Below, piece after piece: positions 8,018-13,972 of a DNA stretch of 49,258 nt (position 1 is its first letter; each line of letters begins with the position of its first letter). The notes below the pieces were generated by a model. It ran no database searches, had not been told where the DNA came from, and saw only the letters and a program-made list of their open reading frames with translations. Origin of the DNA: Clostridia bacterium. Its GTDB lineage: Bacteria > Bacillota_A > Clostridia > Oscillospirales > CAG-272. Where the stretch lies: the NCBI GenBank assembly GCA_017462125.1, contig JAFTRQ010000047.1:1-49258 (forward strand). The letters run 5' to 3'. Position numbers and translations under genes: made by a program.

Positions 8018-8725
8018 TCAACCTCCCAAAAGCATAACCAACGGTATAATAACTACCATCGCAGAGGTGGGGCAAATGACGGTGTCAAGTCCGTTTTTGG
8101 CACACATCTCGGAAAGCGTACATACGACGGCAGTAAGAGCGGCGATTACAATGCAAAACGGAATGCTTATACCCCCTCGGACGAACAGAACGGTAAACAC
8201 CGATACAAGCGAGCACAAAAACATTGCAAGCGAGCCTTCAATGCTCTTTTTACCGTCAGCTAATTTCCACTTGATCTTGTGCTTGCCGAAGCGTTTGCCC
8301 ACAAGAGCCGCTAACGCGTCGCCCACACCCCAAGCGTAAATAGATGCGAGAACGAGATGTTTATCACCGAAAAGTCCCCAGCATATTGTTACGCTGAACG
8401 CCATCATACCGACAGCCAAGACCATACTGCCCTTGAATTCACCCTTTTTGCGCTCGTTTACGAAGGAAGAGAAGAACGGAAGCTTCTCCACCAAGGACAA
8501 AATGGGGAACAGCACTACGATCAATGCTACCGCAAAGATCGCCGCCAGCCACCAAGCCTCAAACGCGAAGACAAGCGGAATATATGCTCCCAGCAAAATG
8601 AAATGCAGAATTTTTCTGAAAAGCTCGTCGGGAATTGTTAGAAGCTTTCGCGCCAATAGCATAATTGTTGCTGCGATCATTATGTATAGAATCGTTATTC
8701 CGGTTCCAAATAAAAAGGGTTGCAT
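8018..8725 (-). CDS. Phytol/dolichol-kinase-like membrane protein
   Basis: A 235-residue protein with seven or so membrane segments, of the CTP-dependent polyprenol/phytol kinase superfamily, related to phosphatidate cytidylyltransferase. Family marks are FRKILHFILLGAYIPL near the N-terminus, WGVGDALAALVGKRFGKHKI and KKSIEGSLAMF in the middle, and a serine/threonine-rich C-terminal end. It probably phosphorylates a long-chain isoprenoid alcohol in the membrane, but bacterial members of this type are mostly uncharacterised. AAGGAG lies 7 bases before the ATG and a TTGAAA-17-TATAAT promoter is present upstream. The CDF-like gene follows closely. Confidence 0.75.
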   Translation of the reverse strand: MQPFLFGTGITILYIMIAATIMLLARKLLTIPDELFRKILHFILLGAYIPLVFAFEAWWLAAIFAVALIVVLFPILSLVEKLPFFSSFVNERKKGEFKGSMVLAVGMMAFSVTICWGLFGDKHLVLASIYAWGVGDALAALVGKRFGKHKIKWKLADGKKSIEGSLAMFLCSLVSVFTVLFVRGGISIPFCIVIAALTAVVCTLSEMCAKNGLDTVICPTSAMVVIIPLVMLLGG

Positions 8726-8788
8726 AGCTTCTCCTTGTTTCCGTTAAAAGTATCAACGCCGTAAGGCTTTGGGTACATAGTTATTTTC

Positions 8789-8817
8789 ATTATAACACAT
8801 TTTTTTTAATATTTCAA
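8789..8817 (-). promoter_or_regulatory. Sigma-A promoter for kinase-like/CDF-like pair
   Basis: Minus strand TTGAAA (8812-8817 as tttcaa), 17 bases, TATAAT (8789-8794 as attata). It is back to back with the promoter at 8826-8854. Confidence 0.8.
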
Positions 8818-8825
8818 TCCTTTGC

Positions 8826-8854
8826 TTGACATATAACCGAATTTATGATAAAAT
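8826..8854 (+). promoter_or_regulatory. Sigma-A promoter for GNAT gene
   Basis: TTGACA (8826-8831), 17 bases, TAAAAT (8849-8854) with an extended TGA before the -10. Confidence 0.82.
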
Positions 8855-8859
8855 AACCG

Positions 8860-8968
8860 TGTTGAATAGTTGTCACCGGAGGCAGAACACCGTAGTGTTC
8901 AAATTGCCGGATTAGGTGTCCAAGTGAGCTTGGGTTATTGCGTATGCTTAACCCGAGCTTTATTTTTT
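8860..8968 (+). promoter_or_regulatory. Structured leader with intrinsic attenuator (riboswitch-like)
   Basis: Between promoter and gene lie about 115 bases with nested helices: CACC 8874-8877/GGTG 8915-8918, GGCA 8881-8884/TGCC 8905-8908, and GAACAC 8885-8890/GTGTTC 8895-8900 with a CGTA loop. Then AGCTTGGGTTA 8927-8937 pairs with TAACCCGAGCT 8949-8959 (one G-U) before TTTATTTTTT, a good terminator. The alternative hairpin CCAAG-TGAG-CTTGG (8920-8933) uses part of the terminator's left arm, so it could act as antiterminator. The gene's ribosome site starts right after the T-run. I do not recognise the fold as a known riboswitch class. Confidence 0.6.
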
Positions 8969-8978
8969 GGAGGTTCTT

Positions 8979-9533
8979 ATGAAAAATACGAAGGTTACTC
9001 TTGTTCCATTGACATTGGATGATCGCGAGCAATTCATCCTTGATAATCAATGGGCATTCAAGTATGGCGCGTTAATGGATTTTGGCGAGCGTGACGACCA
9101 TATTGACGGCGACGGCGAGATCATCTCGCGCAGGACGATAGAACACTCTATTGACGATTCGCAAAATGAAACCTACCGCATTGTGGTTGATGGCAGAAGG
9201 GTAGGCGGCGTGATCTTGAAAATCGACAGGGAAACACACCGCAACGAGCTTGTGATACTTTTCACGCTGCCTGACGAGCATAGCAAGGGCATCGGCTACG
9301 GCGCTTGGTGCGCGGTGGAGGCTCTCCATCCCGAAACGGTGGTATGGGAGACCTGCACACCCTATTTCGAGAAGCGTAATATCCATTTCTACGTCAATAA
9401 ATGCGGATTTCAGATCGATCAGTTTTGGTGTGAGTATTTTCAGCCTGACTTTGAGATGTCGGACGACGAAGAGCACGATCCCGATGAAGGTCCCGGCGAG
9501 ATGTTCAGGTTTGTGAAAGTGATGAAGCAGTAA
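8979..9533 (+). CDS. GNAT-type N-acetyltransferase
   Basis: A 184-residue protein resembling GCN5-related acetyltransferases, which transfer acetyl from acetyl-CoA to an amine. The core is visible as RIVVDGRRVGGVILKID (beta strands 2-4), then LFTLPDEHSKGIGYGAW, which holds a diverged acetyl-CoA loop in place of QxxGxG, and NIHFYVNKCGFQID, the typical C-terminal strand-helix-strand. The C-terminus is acidic (SDDEEHDPDEGPGE). The ATG at 8979 follows GGAGG with 5-base spacing; a TTG 12 bases upstream lies inside that ribosome site and is unlikely. The substrate is unknown. The attenuated leader suggests that expression responds to a small molecule or stress. Confidence 0.75.
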   Translation: MKNTKVTLVPLTLDDREQFILDNQWAFKYGALMDFGERDDHIDGDGEIISRRTIEHSIDDSQNETYRIVVDGRRVGGVILKIDRETHRNELVILFTLPDEHSKGIGYGAWCAVEALHPETVVWETCTPYFEKRNIHFYVNKCGFQIDQFWCEYFQPDFEMSDDEEHDPDEGPGEMFRFVKVMKQ

Positions 9534-9540
9534 AGAAAAT

Positions 9541-9570
9541 CGGCAAGGATTTTTACGTCCTTGCCGCTTT
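9541..9570 (+). terminator. Terminator after GNAT gene
   Basis: CGGCAAGGA/TCCTTGCCG hairpin with a TTTTACG loop and a short T-run, just past the stop codon. Confidence 0.65.
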
Positions 9571-9642
9571 GCCATTAGCAATCTGCCAAAATATTCTGGT
9601 GTGGGGATATCTGATGAAAGCCTCGAATTTGTGATTGGGGCA

Positions 9643-9667
9643 TTTCGTTGGCGGAGAAGGAGAGATT
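9643..9667 (-). repeat. Third copy of tRNA-Ser 3' end (old attachment site)
   Basis: On the minus strand this reads as the acceptor/T-stem end of tRNA-Ser(GCU) including CCGCCA, then ACGAAA. It shares TGGCGGAGAAGGAGAGATT with the intact tRNA at 13674-13692, and a longer match (TTTCGTTGGCGGAGAAGG plus AGAGATT) with the copy at 9883-9907. All three copies have the same orientation. It may be the original chromosomal 3' end displaced by successive insertions. Confidence 0.75.
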
Positions 9668-9836
9668 GCCTAGGAACACAAAGTGTTCCGTTGCACTGTT
9701 GCAACTTGAGGACAAATCGGGCATAAGACCGTCTCAACGGTTCCGCTTGCGGTAATGCTGCCACTCGAAAAATCTCCCTTCATCCGCCACCGGCGGCGGT
9801 CGATTTTTCTCCCTCTCGCGCCTCCGTCACTTACGC
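9668..9836. repeat. Short hairpin-rich segment between attachment-site copies
   Basis: This stretch between two tRNA-end copies contains five perfect inverted repeats: GGAACAC/GTGTTCC (9673-9689), GTTGCA/TGCAAC (9690-9705), ACCGT/ACGGT (9728-9741), GAAAAATC/GATTTTTC (9767-9809) and, nested inside it, CCGCC/GGCGG (9784-9796). No convincing gene is present; open frames through it lack ribosome sites and look like by-products of the repeats. It has the look of a small mobile or dispersed repeat (MITE- or REP-like), or a relic of an earlier integrated element. Whether it recurs elsewhere in the genome cannot be seen here. Confidence 0.5.
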
Positions 9837-9860
9837 TCAAATCTCTCCCCGCCAACGAAA
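9837..9860 (+). repeat. Inverted copy of tRNA-Ser 3' end
   Basis: Reads TCAAATCTCTCC then CCGCCAACGAAA, the tRNA 3' end in the opposite orientation with a few bases missing. Together with the copy at 9883-9911 and the AAGGACACC/GGTGTCCTT arms between them it forms a very long palindrome (about 9837-9911). The palindrome core would act as a terminator in either direction. Confidence 0.65.
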
Positions 9861-9882
9861 AAAGGACACCGTTTGGTGTCCT

Positions 9883-9911
9883 TTTCGTTGGCGGAGAAGG
9901 AGAGATTTGAA
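9883..9911 (-). repeat. Second copy of tRNA-Ser 3' end (distal att of the island)
   Basis: TGGCGGAGAAGGAGAGATTTGAA at 9889-9911 is identical to 13674-13696 in the intact tRNA (23-base direct repeat). It lies on the integrase side of the element, as expected for a tyrosine-recombinase island in a tRNA 3' end. A hairpin terminator (AAGGACACC/GGTGTCCTT) borders it, resembling a former tRNA terminator. Confidence 0.85.
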
Positions 9912-10065
9912 TTTGTGTGCCGCCGTCCTATTCGTCTTATTTGTCTGCGAACTCAAATAAAATAGGCAAAATGAGGCGTTTTTTCGCAAATTCTGAAACC
10001 ACAGCACTCTCATATCTGGATTGAAGAAAAATCGTAAGGGATTTCGTATGAGCAAATCCCATATA

Positions 10066-10110
10066 AAAAGAAAGACCGCACAACATCTGTTTTGATGTGT
10101 ACGGTCTTAT
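10066..10110 (-). terminator. Terminator after integrase
   Basis: On the minus strand, AAGACCG...CACATC pairs with GATGTTGTG...CGGTCTT and is followed by T-rich sequence (TCTTTCTTTTT). It lies directly behind the integrase stop. Confidence 0.7.
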
Positions 10111-10111
10111 C

Positions 10112-11347
10112 TTATGCCATTAGCTCTTTAAGTTTTTTGATGCGGTCATTCATGTTCTTTGCACTTTTTATTTGTGCTTCTGTGGTTGAGTGTGCATAAA
10201 CCTTCAAAGTGAAATTGGATGTGGAATGTCCGAGATTTTCTTGAACAGTACTCACATCGTCCCCACTCTCAAGAGCCTTTGCCGTGTAATTGTGTCGCAA
10301 ATTATGGAAACGCTCTTCAGGCAATCCAATCTCTGCTACACTTTTTTTGAAATGTTTGCGGACGGTGCTATGAGCAAAATTCTTGCCAAACGCATTTTCA
10401 AAAACGAGGTTGGGAAATGGCTCATACCAAAGGTCACCAGCTCGTTTGCGTTGCTCGTTCTGTTCTTCAAGCCGAGTGCGAAAAATATCCATGATTTCAT
10501 CGTCGACACAAATGTAACGAACATCGTCGTCTTTAACAGGAGCGATCTTGTATGGATTATTGTCGTCATCATCGATGCTTTCGATCAATTCATAATCGCG
10601 TTTTCGAAGTAACTGTTGTTTGATTGTGATAACATTGTTTTCCCAGTCAATACAGTCCCACGCTAAGCCTAAAACTTCTCCTTGGCGAAGCCCCATAAAC
10701 AAAGCAATCATATAAACTTGATTATATATGTCGCCCTTGATAGCCTTTAGAAACTCTACTGTTTGACGGTCATTAAGAGGTTTCACCTCGATTTGCTTTA
10801 CTTTGGGCAATGTAGCACCATCTGCTGGATTTTTGCTTAAATATCCCAACCCAACAGCTTTGCTAAGTACTTTATGCAATACACCGTGGATACATTTGAT
10901 TGTCTTTGGAGAAAGAGCTTTGCGTTCGTCTGTTTTACGACCGAGCTCATCTACAAAGTCCTGTACTGCAAAAGAGGTCAGTTTGCAGAGCTTTATGTTC
11001 CCAAGAGCAGGGATAATATGTAATCTCAAACGATCTTCATAGGATTTCTTTGTTAAATCCTTAAGATTTGATGTATGGTGGTTGAGATAGTATATCGCCC
11101 ATTCCTTAAACGGCATCTGATTGGGCGACACGTATGTACCCTCGTTGATTTGATTAAGCGTTTTGATTCTAAACTCGTTAGCTTCACGCTCGGTCTTGAA
11201 GCTCTTGCTACGCTGAATTTGCTTGCCCGAAAGGTCAAATCCCTCGGTATAGCGTACCTCATAACTGCCGTTGCTTCTCTTGCGGATGCTTCCCATACCG
11301 TTGGAAACCTTGCCCTTATTTTTAGCGGTATTCTTCTTGTTTGCCAT
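10112..11347 (-). CDS. int: Tyrosine site-specific integrase
   Basis: Phage/ICE-type tyrosine recombinase of 411 aa that would insert and excise the surrounding island at the tRNA-Ser 3' end. Order of domains: an N-terminal arm-binding region (GSIRKRSNGSYEVRYTEGFDLSG, about residues 18-65), a core-binding SAM-like domain (about 75-180, YEDRLRLHIIPALGNIKL), and the catalytic domain. Catalytic residues are visible: Arg in GLRQGEVLGL, HNLRH (HxxR), GH in NLGHST, and the nucleophile Tyr in LKVYAHSTT. The ATG is three bases after the stop of the excisionase gene, with AAGGA about 8 bases upstream. It resembles Tn916/Tn1549-type integrases. It appears complete. Confidence 0.95.
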   Translation of the reverse strand: MANKKNTAKNKGKVSNGMGSIRKRSNGSYEVRYTEGFDLSGKQIQRSKSFKTEREANEFRIKTLNQINEGTYVSPNQMPFKEWAIYYLNHHTSNLKDLTKKSYEDRLRLHIIPALGNIKLCKLTSFAVQDFVDELGRKTDERKALSPKTIKCIHGVLHKVLSKAVGLGYLSKNPADGATLPKVKQIEVKPLNDRQTVEFLKAIKGDIYNQVYMIALFMGLRQGEVLGLAWDCIDWENNVITIKQQLLRKRDYELIESIDDDDNNPYKIAPVKDDDVRYICVDDEIMDIFRTRLEEQNEQRKRAGDLWYEPFPNLVFENAFGKNFAHSTVRKHFKKSVAEIGLPEERFHNLRHNYTAKALESGDDVSTVQENLGHSTSNFTLKVYAHSTTEAQIKSAKNMNDRIKKLKELMA

Positions 11348-11350
11348 AGC

Positions 11351-11578
11351 TTATTCCTTATCCTTTCTGTTGTTCTTCTTGTCGCCGCCTCGGTCGAGCC
11401 AAGCGAGCAAATTATCTCGGTCGAGATAGACTCTGCCGCCAATTTCCACCACAAAATCATTGTCACGGTGGGTTAGCGTGTAAAAGCTGTTTCGGGTGAT
11501 GCCCATTCTCACAGCGTCATGGACTCCGATATACATCGGAAGCGTTTCTCTTGTAATACTTGTATTTACAGTATTCAT
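11351..11578 (-). CDS. xis: Excisionase / MerR-like DNA-binding protein
   Basis: A 75-residue protein with a winged-helix pattern: ETLPMYIGVHDAVRMGITRNSFYTLTHR, then DFVVEIGGRVYLDRDNLLAWLDRGG, and a charged tail. This matches small excisionase-family or helix-turn-helix 17-type proteins that bend DNA at attachment sites and steer the integrase toward excision. It is transcribed just ahead of the integrase with only three bases between, the standard arrangement in Tn916-like modules. AAAGGA lies about 10 bases before the ATG. Confidence 0.85.
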   Translation of the reverse strand: MNTVNTSITRETLPMYIGVHDAVRMGITRNSFYTLTHRDNDFVVEIGGRVYLDRDNLLAWLDRGGDKKNNRKDKE

Positions 11579-11697
11579 ACTTAAAATATCCTTTTCAAAA
11601 TGTATTCGTTATTTCTAACGTACACATATTTTAGAGTGATATTTTTCATAAAAAGAGAAATTGTGTTCGAGCAACCACCGCCTATATTTTCGGTCTT

Positions 11698-11935
11698 TTA
11701 GCGGTTGTCGAGCAAGAAGCCATAGCTCGTGAATAGGCACGAATTTTCGAGCCTTACATTTCTGCCGAACGCCTCATAATCGAAATATGGACGGATGTTT
11801 TCGGGAATGTCGATACTGCCGTATTCTTCCACGCAGTAATATCCCAAATCCTCATCATCCTCAACATCGGGGAGCAAATCGAACTCGTCAAGCTCGTCCA
11901 AAAGGTCTATGACCTCTGATACCCTGCGTTGCAGT
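11698..11935 (-). pseudogene. ArdA antirestriction protein, C-terminal remnant
   Basis: The frame reads EVIDLLDELDEFDLLPDV then EDLGYYCVEEYGSIDIPENI and RPYFDYEAFGRNVRLE, which resembles the last 70 or so residues of ArdA, a DNA-mimic protein that blocks type I restriction enzymes. No usable start codon with a ribosome site exists; the only near-start is a TTG at 11901. The upstream two thirds of the gene are missing and the frame runs straight into the end of the Toprim-like gene. I infer that a deletion or recombination joined the two. Its acidic character agrees with a DNA mimic, but the piece is unlikely to be functional. Confidence 0.6.
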
Positions 11936-13237
11936 AACCTTCTTTTCTAACCGTTTGCTAATAATAAACTGATCAATGGCATCTGGGAGCAAAATGCCTA
12001 CTTCGTTTGTTATGCTCCCTTTGGCATATTCTTTTTGCAATATAGCTTGCCAACTCACAGCTCCACAACCATCACAATCATAATTTTTCAAAATGTCGTG
12101 AAGATCCCAAAAGAAAATATCTTCACCAAGGCATTTTTTTAGTTTGTTCTTAAATCGACTTTCAATACGGTATTGGTTGTACCTGCCAGAGGCATAAAAC
12201 TGGTGTTCCAGATGCTCTTGCAACTCAGCTTCTTCGGCACTAAGGTTATCAACTGGCGTTATTTCTATATTGGCATCATCACCGTATTCCTTTATTTTAT
12301 GTATAAAGCTGTATCCTTGGTTTTTAGTGCAATCAAATACAGACTTAATGTTTGGGTGCTGTTTTATGAAGCGAACAAACTCATCATAATTGTTACCATT
12401 CAAGGATAAGTAACCAGTTTGAGATTTGAAAATCTTAAAGGACGAAAACAAATTTTTGCGATACAAGGTAATAAAGCTTAGCATATCCAGAATGTCAGTA
12501 AAAACGAATAACCTTTTTACTTCATCCATACTTTTAGATGCTGGATGCTCTGCAAAGAAAGAACCAACGCTTCGATCACTACAATAAAGCTCACCTGCAG
12601 AAAGGTTATAAACCGATACAACCTTATCATTATAGGATGTAGGATAGTATATATTGCCTTGCTCGTCTAAGGTAATAAAACGATTAAACATCATCGTTGA
12701 CAATAAGTTATGATCTATATGGTGCTTATACTTATAAACACCATATAGCTTAGCTAAGCCATCTTTACTGGGCTTAAGCTCTTTATAATGATTAAGGCAA
12801 TCAGCGTTTATAGGAATATCTGGTTTCAACAATGGGTATGTTGCTTTAAGAAGATTTGCAATATCCGTTTTACTAACTTTCTTCAAAAAGATGTGAAGGA
12901 TATAATACGTTTGATACTCAGTAAAACCTAAAACATCTTTAATAAATGCAAAAGGTCTAAGGAATTGATATTTACCAAAAAGCTGATACGCACCATTACT
13001 TTTAATACAATATTTTTGGTTAGCATCATCAACGTAGAGCAAATAACCATCTACATAGCTTAAATACCGAGTAGGATTTAACCAAAGCAATACTTGGTCA
13101 AGATAAGCTAAATTACAATCATCAATAACTGAATTGGTGATTACAAAGCCTAACTTTTCGTATTCCTTGATTTTGTTATTAAACCGTTTACTTGTTACAA
13201 AATCATATTTTGATTGAAAGATTTGCATTATCTGCAT
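11888..13237 (-). CDS. Toprim-like (degenerate) mobile-element protein
   Basis: A 449-residue, AT-rich gene unlike its neighbours in base and codon use, so probably acquired with the island. The middle (about residues 240-330) resembles a Toprim_2 fold as found in primase-like proteins of mobile elements: KRLFVFTDILDMLSFITLY, SLNGNNYDEFVRFI, and HPNIKSVFDCTKNQGYSF in place of the usual DxD-x-G segment. The glutamate and aspartates expected for catalysis are replaced, so a classical primase activity is doubtful. The C-terminus (KKVTATQGIRGHRPFGRA) seems to be read-through into ArdA sequence, so the native end may be lost. AAAGGAGAT precedes the ATG. I cannot name it further. Confidence 0.5.
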   Translation of the reverse strand: MQIMQIFQSKYDFVTSKRFNNKIKEYEKLGFVITNSVIDDCNLAYLDQVLLWLNPTRYLSYVDGYLLYVDDANQKYCIKSNGAYQLFGKYQFLRPFAFIKDVLGFTEYQTYYILHIFLKKVSKTDIANLLKATYPLLKPDIPINADCLNHYKELKPSKDGLAKLYGVYKYKHHIDHNLLSTMMFNRFITLDEQGNIYYPTSYNDKVVSVYNLSAGELYCSDRSVGSFFAEHPASKSMDEVKRLFVFTDILDMLSFITLYRKNLFSSFKIFKSQTGYLSLNGNNYDEFVRFIKQHPNIKSVFDCTKNQGYSFIHKIKEYGDDANIEITPVDNLSAEEAELQEHLEHQFYASGRYNQYRIESRFKNKLKKCLGEDIFFWDLHDILKNYDCDGCGAVSWQAILQKEYAKGSITNEVGILLPDAIDQFIISKRLEKKVTATQGIRGHRPFGRA

Positions 13238-13642
13238 TGTTTATATCTCCTTTACTTTAATTTAACGTTATAACATACGCCAGCGGAAACAATTTTAACC
13301 AAACTGTTTCCTTACTGGCTTTATAGGTGCTTGCACCGCAAGTTTTGTACATCATAGCTATAACGACGCATCCACCGACGAGAAGGTGGAGTTATAGCTA
13401 CTTATGCATTATATGGCGGTTTATAAGCGTTATTCAGAAAAAATGTCGAACAATTTTGAAAATACTTTTTCGGAGTTGTATTTCTATCTTAGTGCAGGGC
13501 GTTTTTAATATCAACAAAGGGGAGGCGAGCAACCAACGCCGCCTGAAAACAAAAAAGCACGCATTTCTGCGTGCTACCAGTAAGGGAAATCGTGATTTTG
13601 GGGTGCGTATGGGATTGTAAGGGATTTTTGAGCCATGAAAAT
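13238..13642. other. Hairpin-rich non-coding region of the island
   Basis: About 400 bases without a firm gene. It contains TAGCTATAAC (13355-13364) and its perfect inverted partner GTTATAGCTA (13391-13400), enclosing a second perfect hairpin TCCACC/GGTGGA. Nearby are GGAAACA/TGTTTCC and GGTGC-TT-GCACC. Stacked hairpins beside a primase-like gene recall replication or transfer origins, but a structured RNA or the leader of the Toprim-like gene is equally possible. A frame of about 21 codons starting at 13443 is too short to call. Confidence 0.4.
13549..13575 (-). terminator. Minus-strand terminator inside the island
   Basis: AGCACGC-ATTTCT-GCGTGCT hairpin at 13556-13575. On the minus strand it is followed by a T-run (A-run 13549-13555). 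Confidence 0.6.
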
Positions 13643-13672
13643 GAAAAAAGTCCTTGAAAATCAAGGACTTTT
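13643..13672 (-). terminator. Terminator of tRNA-Ser
   Basis: AAGTCCTTG-AAAAT-CAAGGACTT with T-runs on both sides, starting one base after the encoded CCA. It replaces the older terminator now at about 9857-9885. Confidence 0.85.
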
Positions 13673-13673
13673 T

Positions 13674-13767
13674 CTGGCGGAGAAGGAGAGATTTGAACTC
13701 TCGCGCCGGGTAAATCCGACCTACACCCTTAGCAGGGGCGCCTCTTCGGCCTCTTGAGTACTTCTCC
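13674..13767 (-). tRNA. tRNA-Ser (GCU anticodon)
   Basis: The minus strand folds as a 94-base class II tRNA. GGAGAAG pairs with CTTCTCC in the acceptor stem, with G and encoded CCA after it. The anticodon stem is CCCCT/AGGGG-like around CTGCTAA, giving anticodon GCU for AGC/AGU serine codons. A long variable arm (around GGTCGG and CCGGC) is typical of tRNA-Ser, and the T-loop is GTTCAAATC. A consensus promoter lies about 65 bases upstream and a terminator follows. The 3' end is the attachment site of the adjacent island. Confidence 0.95.
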
Positions 13768-13830
13768 AAAAAGTATTCAAACAGATCAACGATCTGCGCA
13801 AGCCATCCGTTTAAATTGGCTTACCAATAT

Positions 13831-13858
13831 ATTATACCACAAAGTTTTCTTTTGTCAA
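13831..13858 (-). promoter_or_regulatory. Sigma-A promoter for tRNA-Ser
   Basis: Minus strand TTGACA (13853-13858 as tgtcaa), 16 bases, TATAAT (13831-13836 as attata), with TGG before the -10. Confidence 0.85.
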
Positions 13859-13920
13859 GCCCTTTTTGATAAATTCTGAAATATTTTTGTGTTGTAAAGC
13901 ATCGGGTGAAACAAGAACAC

Positions 13921-13950
13921 GGCGTGACGCTCGGTTTGGAGCGTCACGCC
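13921..13950 (-). terminator. Hairpin terminator after EEP-LamG gene
   Basis: GGCGTGACGCTC-GGTTTG-GAGCGTCACGCC, a 12-bp perfect stem just beyond the gene end. The T-tract on the minus strand is weak. The stem has nearly the same ends as the hairpin at the right edge of the window (49222-49258). Confidence 0.65.
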
Positions 13951-13972
13951 AATGAGCCATAAGGCTTTTATA

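Larger units (their letters stand above)
9889..13696. mobile_element. Integrated island in tRNA-Ser(GCU), about 3.8 kb
   Basis: The element is bounded by 23-base direct repeats of the tRNA-Ser 3' end (9889-9911 and 13674-13696). It carries a tyrosine integrase next to one end, an excisionase-like gene, an ArdA remnant and an AT-rich Toprim-like gene, all on the minus strand. The tRNA remains intact because the incoming copy rebuilds its 3' end and supplies a new terminator. No relaxase, coupling protein or capsid gene is present, so it is either a degraded remnant or a satellite depending on a helper. A third copy of the tRNA end at 9643-9667 suggests at least one earlier event at the same spot. 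Confidence 0.8.

Noticed and set aside
9670..9855. 61-codon minus-strand frame in the hairpin-rich segment
   Set aside because: It is made from the repeats and palindromes themselves and has no ribosome site; the DNA structure explains it better than a protein.
13443..13508. 21-codon open frame starting MSNNFENTF in the island
   Set aside because: Too short, with no clear ribosome site; it may be the remnant of a larger gene but cannot be supported.
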